Shown here piece after piece: positions 63,117 through 64,000 of a DNA stretch of 64,000 nt. This stretch comes from an uncultured Bacteroidota bacterium (GTDB lineage Bacteria; Bacteroidota; Bacteroidia; Flavobacteriales; Flavobacteriaceae). The notes under the pieces are model-generated. The model was not told the origin of the DNA and ran no database searches. It worked only from the letters and a program-made list of their open reading frames with translations. Numbering within the stretch: position 1 is the stretch's first letter; the number at the start of each line of letters is the position of its first letter. Location: assembly GCA_913041125.1 (NCBI GenBank), contig CAJWHM010000003.1, positions 27,974-91,973 of the forward strand, in the 5' to 3' direction. Both the position numbers and the translations under genes were made by a program.

Positions 63117-63407
63117 ATGTTAAAAAATAAAATTACACTTACAGAAGAACAAATTGATAGAGTTGTTGAAATGGCTTGGGAAGATCGTACACCTTTTGAT
63201 GCAATACATGTTCAATTTGGATTGAGAGAACAGGATGTAATAAAATTAATGAGACGTGCGATGAAACCCTCAAGTTTTAGAATGTGGCGTGCTCGTGTTC
63301 AAGGAAGAAAAACAAAGCATAATAGGCTTTCAGAGGATTATGTAAAGCGTTTTAAGTGTTCAAGGCAGAAAGCAATTAGCAATAATAAAATTTCAAAAAG
63401 GAAATAA
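63117..63407 (+). CDS. TIGR03643-like small basic protein
   Basis: TEEQIDRVVEMAWEDRTPFDAIHVQFGLREQDVIKLMRRAMKPSSFRMWRARVQGRKTKH; starts 1 nt after the previous stop. Confidence 0.85.
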   Translation: MLKNKITLTEEQIDRVVEMAWEDRTPFDAIHVQFGLREQDVIKLMRRAMKPSSFRMWRARVQGRKTKHNRLSEDYVKRFKCSRQKAISNNKISKRK

Positions 63408-63462
63408 GAGAATATTGAAAAACGAATATTATTCTAATCTTATATTTTATTGAGAAATTTTG

Positions 63463-64000
63463 TTAATTTTTAACACGTTTTATTTTAGCTCCTATTTTTG
63501 TTAAACGTTCAACTATATTTTCATATCCTCTGTCGACTTGCTCTATATTATGAATAGTACTTTGTCCTTTTGCTGAAAGAGCTGCAATTAATAATGATAT
63601 TCCAGCACGTATATCAGGTGAGGTCAAAGTTGACGCTTTTAGTTGAGATTTAAAATCGTGCCCAATAACAGTAGCTCTGTGTGGATCACACAAAATTATT
63701 TTTGCCCCCATATCAATTAGTTTATCAACAAAAAACAGTCTACTTTCAAACATCTTTTGATGAATTAAAACACTCCCTCTTGCTTGAGTAGCAACTACCA
63801 AAATAATACTTAATAAATCAGGCGAAAATCCAGGCCATGGTGAGTCAGATATAGTTAAAATTGAACCATCAATGAAATTCTGAATTTCATAACCTTTTTT
63901 ATGTGGTGGTATGTAAAGATCGTCACCTTTTTTTTCAATACTTAGTCCTAATTTTCGAAAAACATTAGGGATTTGACCTAAATAATCCCAACCAACATTT
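63463..64000 (-). CDS. murA: UDP-N-acetylglucosamine 1-carboxyvinyltransferase (partial, continues past window)
   Basis: Open reverse frame runs to the window end: [111 protein letters not shown]; the track start at 63801 is an internal Met. Confidence 0.93.
   Translation of the reverse strand, partial: NVGWDYLGQIPNVFRKLGLSIEKKGDDLYIPPHKKGYEIQNFIDGSILTISDSPWPGFSPDLLSIILVVATQARGSVLIHQKMFESRLFFVDKLIDMGAKIILCDPHRATVIGHDFKSQLKASTLTSPDIRAGISLLIAALSAKGQSTIHNIEQVDRGYENIVERLTKIGAKIKRVKN

Noticed and set aside
63408-63462. AT-rich hairpin AGAATATT...AATATTATTCT after the photolyase array
   Set aside because: Too weak and AT-rich, without a clean T tract, to call as a terminator
1-64000. CRISPR arrays, transposases, integrases, phage genes, tRNA/rRNA genes, proteorhodopsin or retinal genes
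   Set aside because: Looked for by eye and by ORF content; none recognised in this window

Overview
AT-rich chromosomal segment that reads as a marine-type flavobacterium (Bacteroidota); this assignment is inferred from gene content and style. Most of the window is housekeeping or metabolic genes: an ilvD-ilvB-ilvN-ilvC-ilvA operon followed by a gapN-like gene; secA, lnt, pssA, lptB, tatC, recQ; nusB, yajC, pyrD; RNA methyltransferases; rocD; a cysteine desulfurase; zapA; a glpF-glpD-glpK cluster; and a GMC oxidoreductase with a Tat-lipoprotein partner. Directly after zapA is a long self-complementary RNA-like element that I call a probable 6S-type RNA. The most striking region is about 56.2-63.4 kb, a tightly packed, mostly overlapping + strand gene array: SRPBCC, SDR, class I CPD photolyase, a short DUF2256 gene missing from the ORF track, DASH-type cryptochrome, a PhrB-like photolyase that appears to lack the FeS-cluster cysteines, a fourth divergent photolyase/cryptochrome, and a TIGR03643-like small basic protein. 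That is four different photolyase/cryptochrome paralogs in one apparent transcription unit. I found no CRISPR arrays, transposases, integrases, rRNAs or tRNAs. All product calls come from reading the sequence and from memory of the families; no searches were run.
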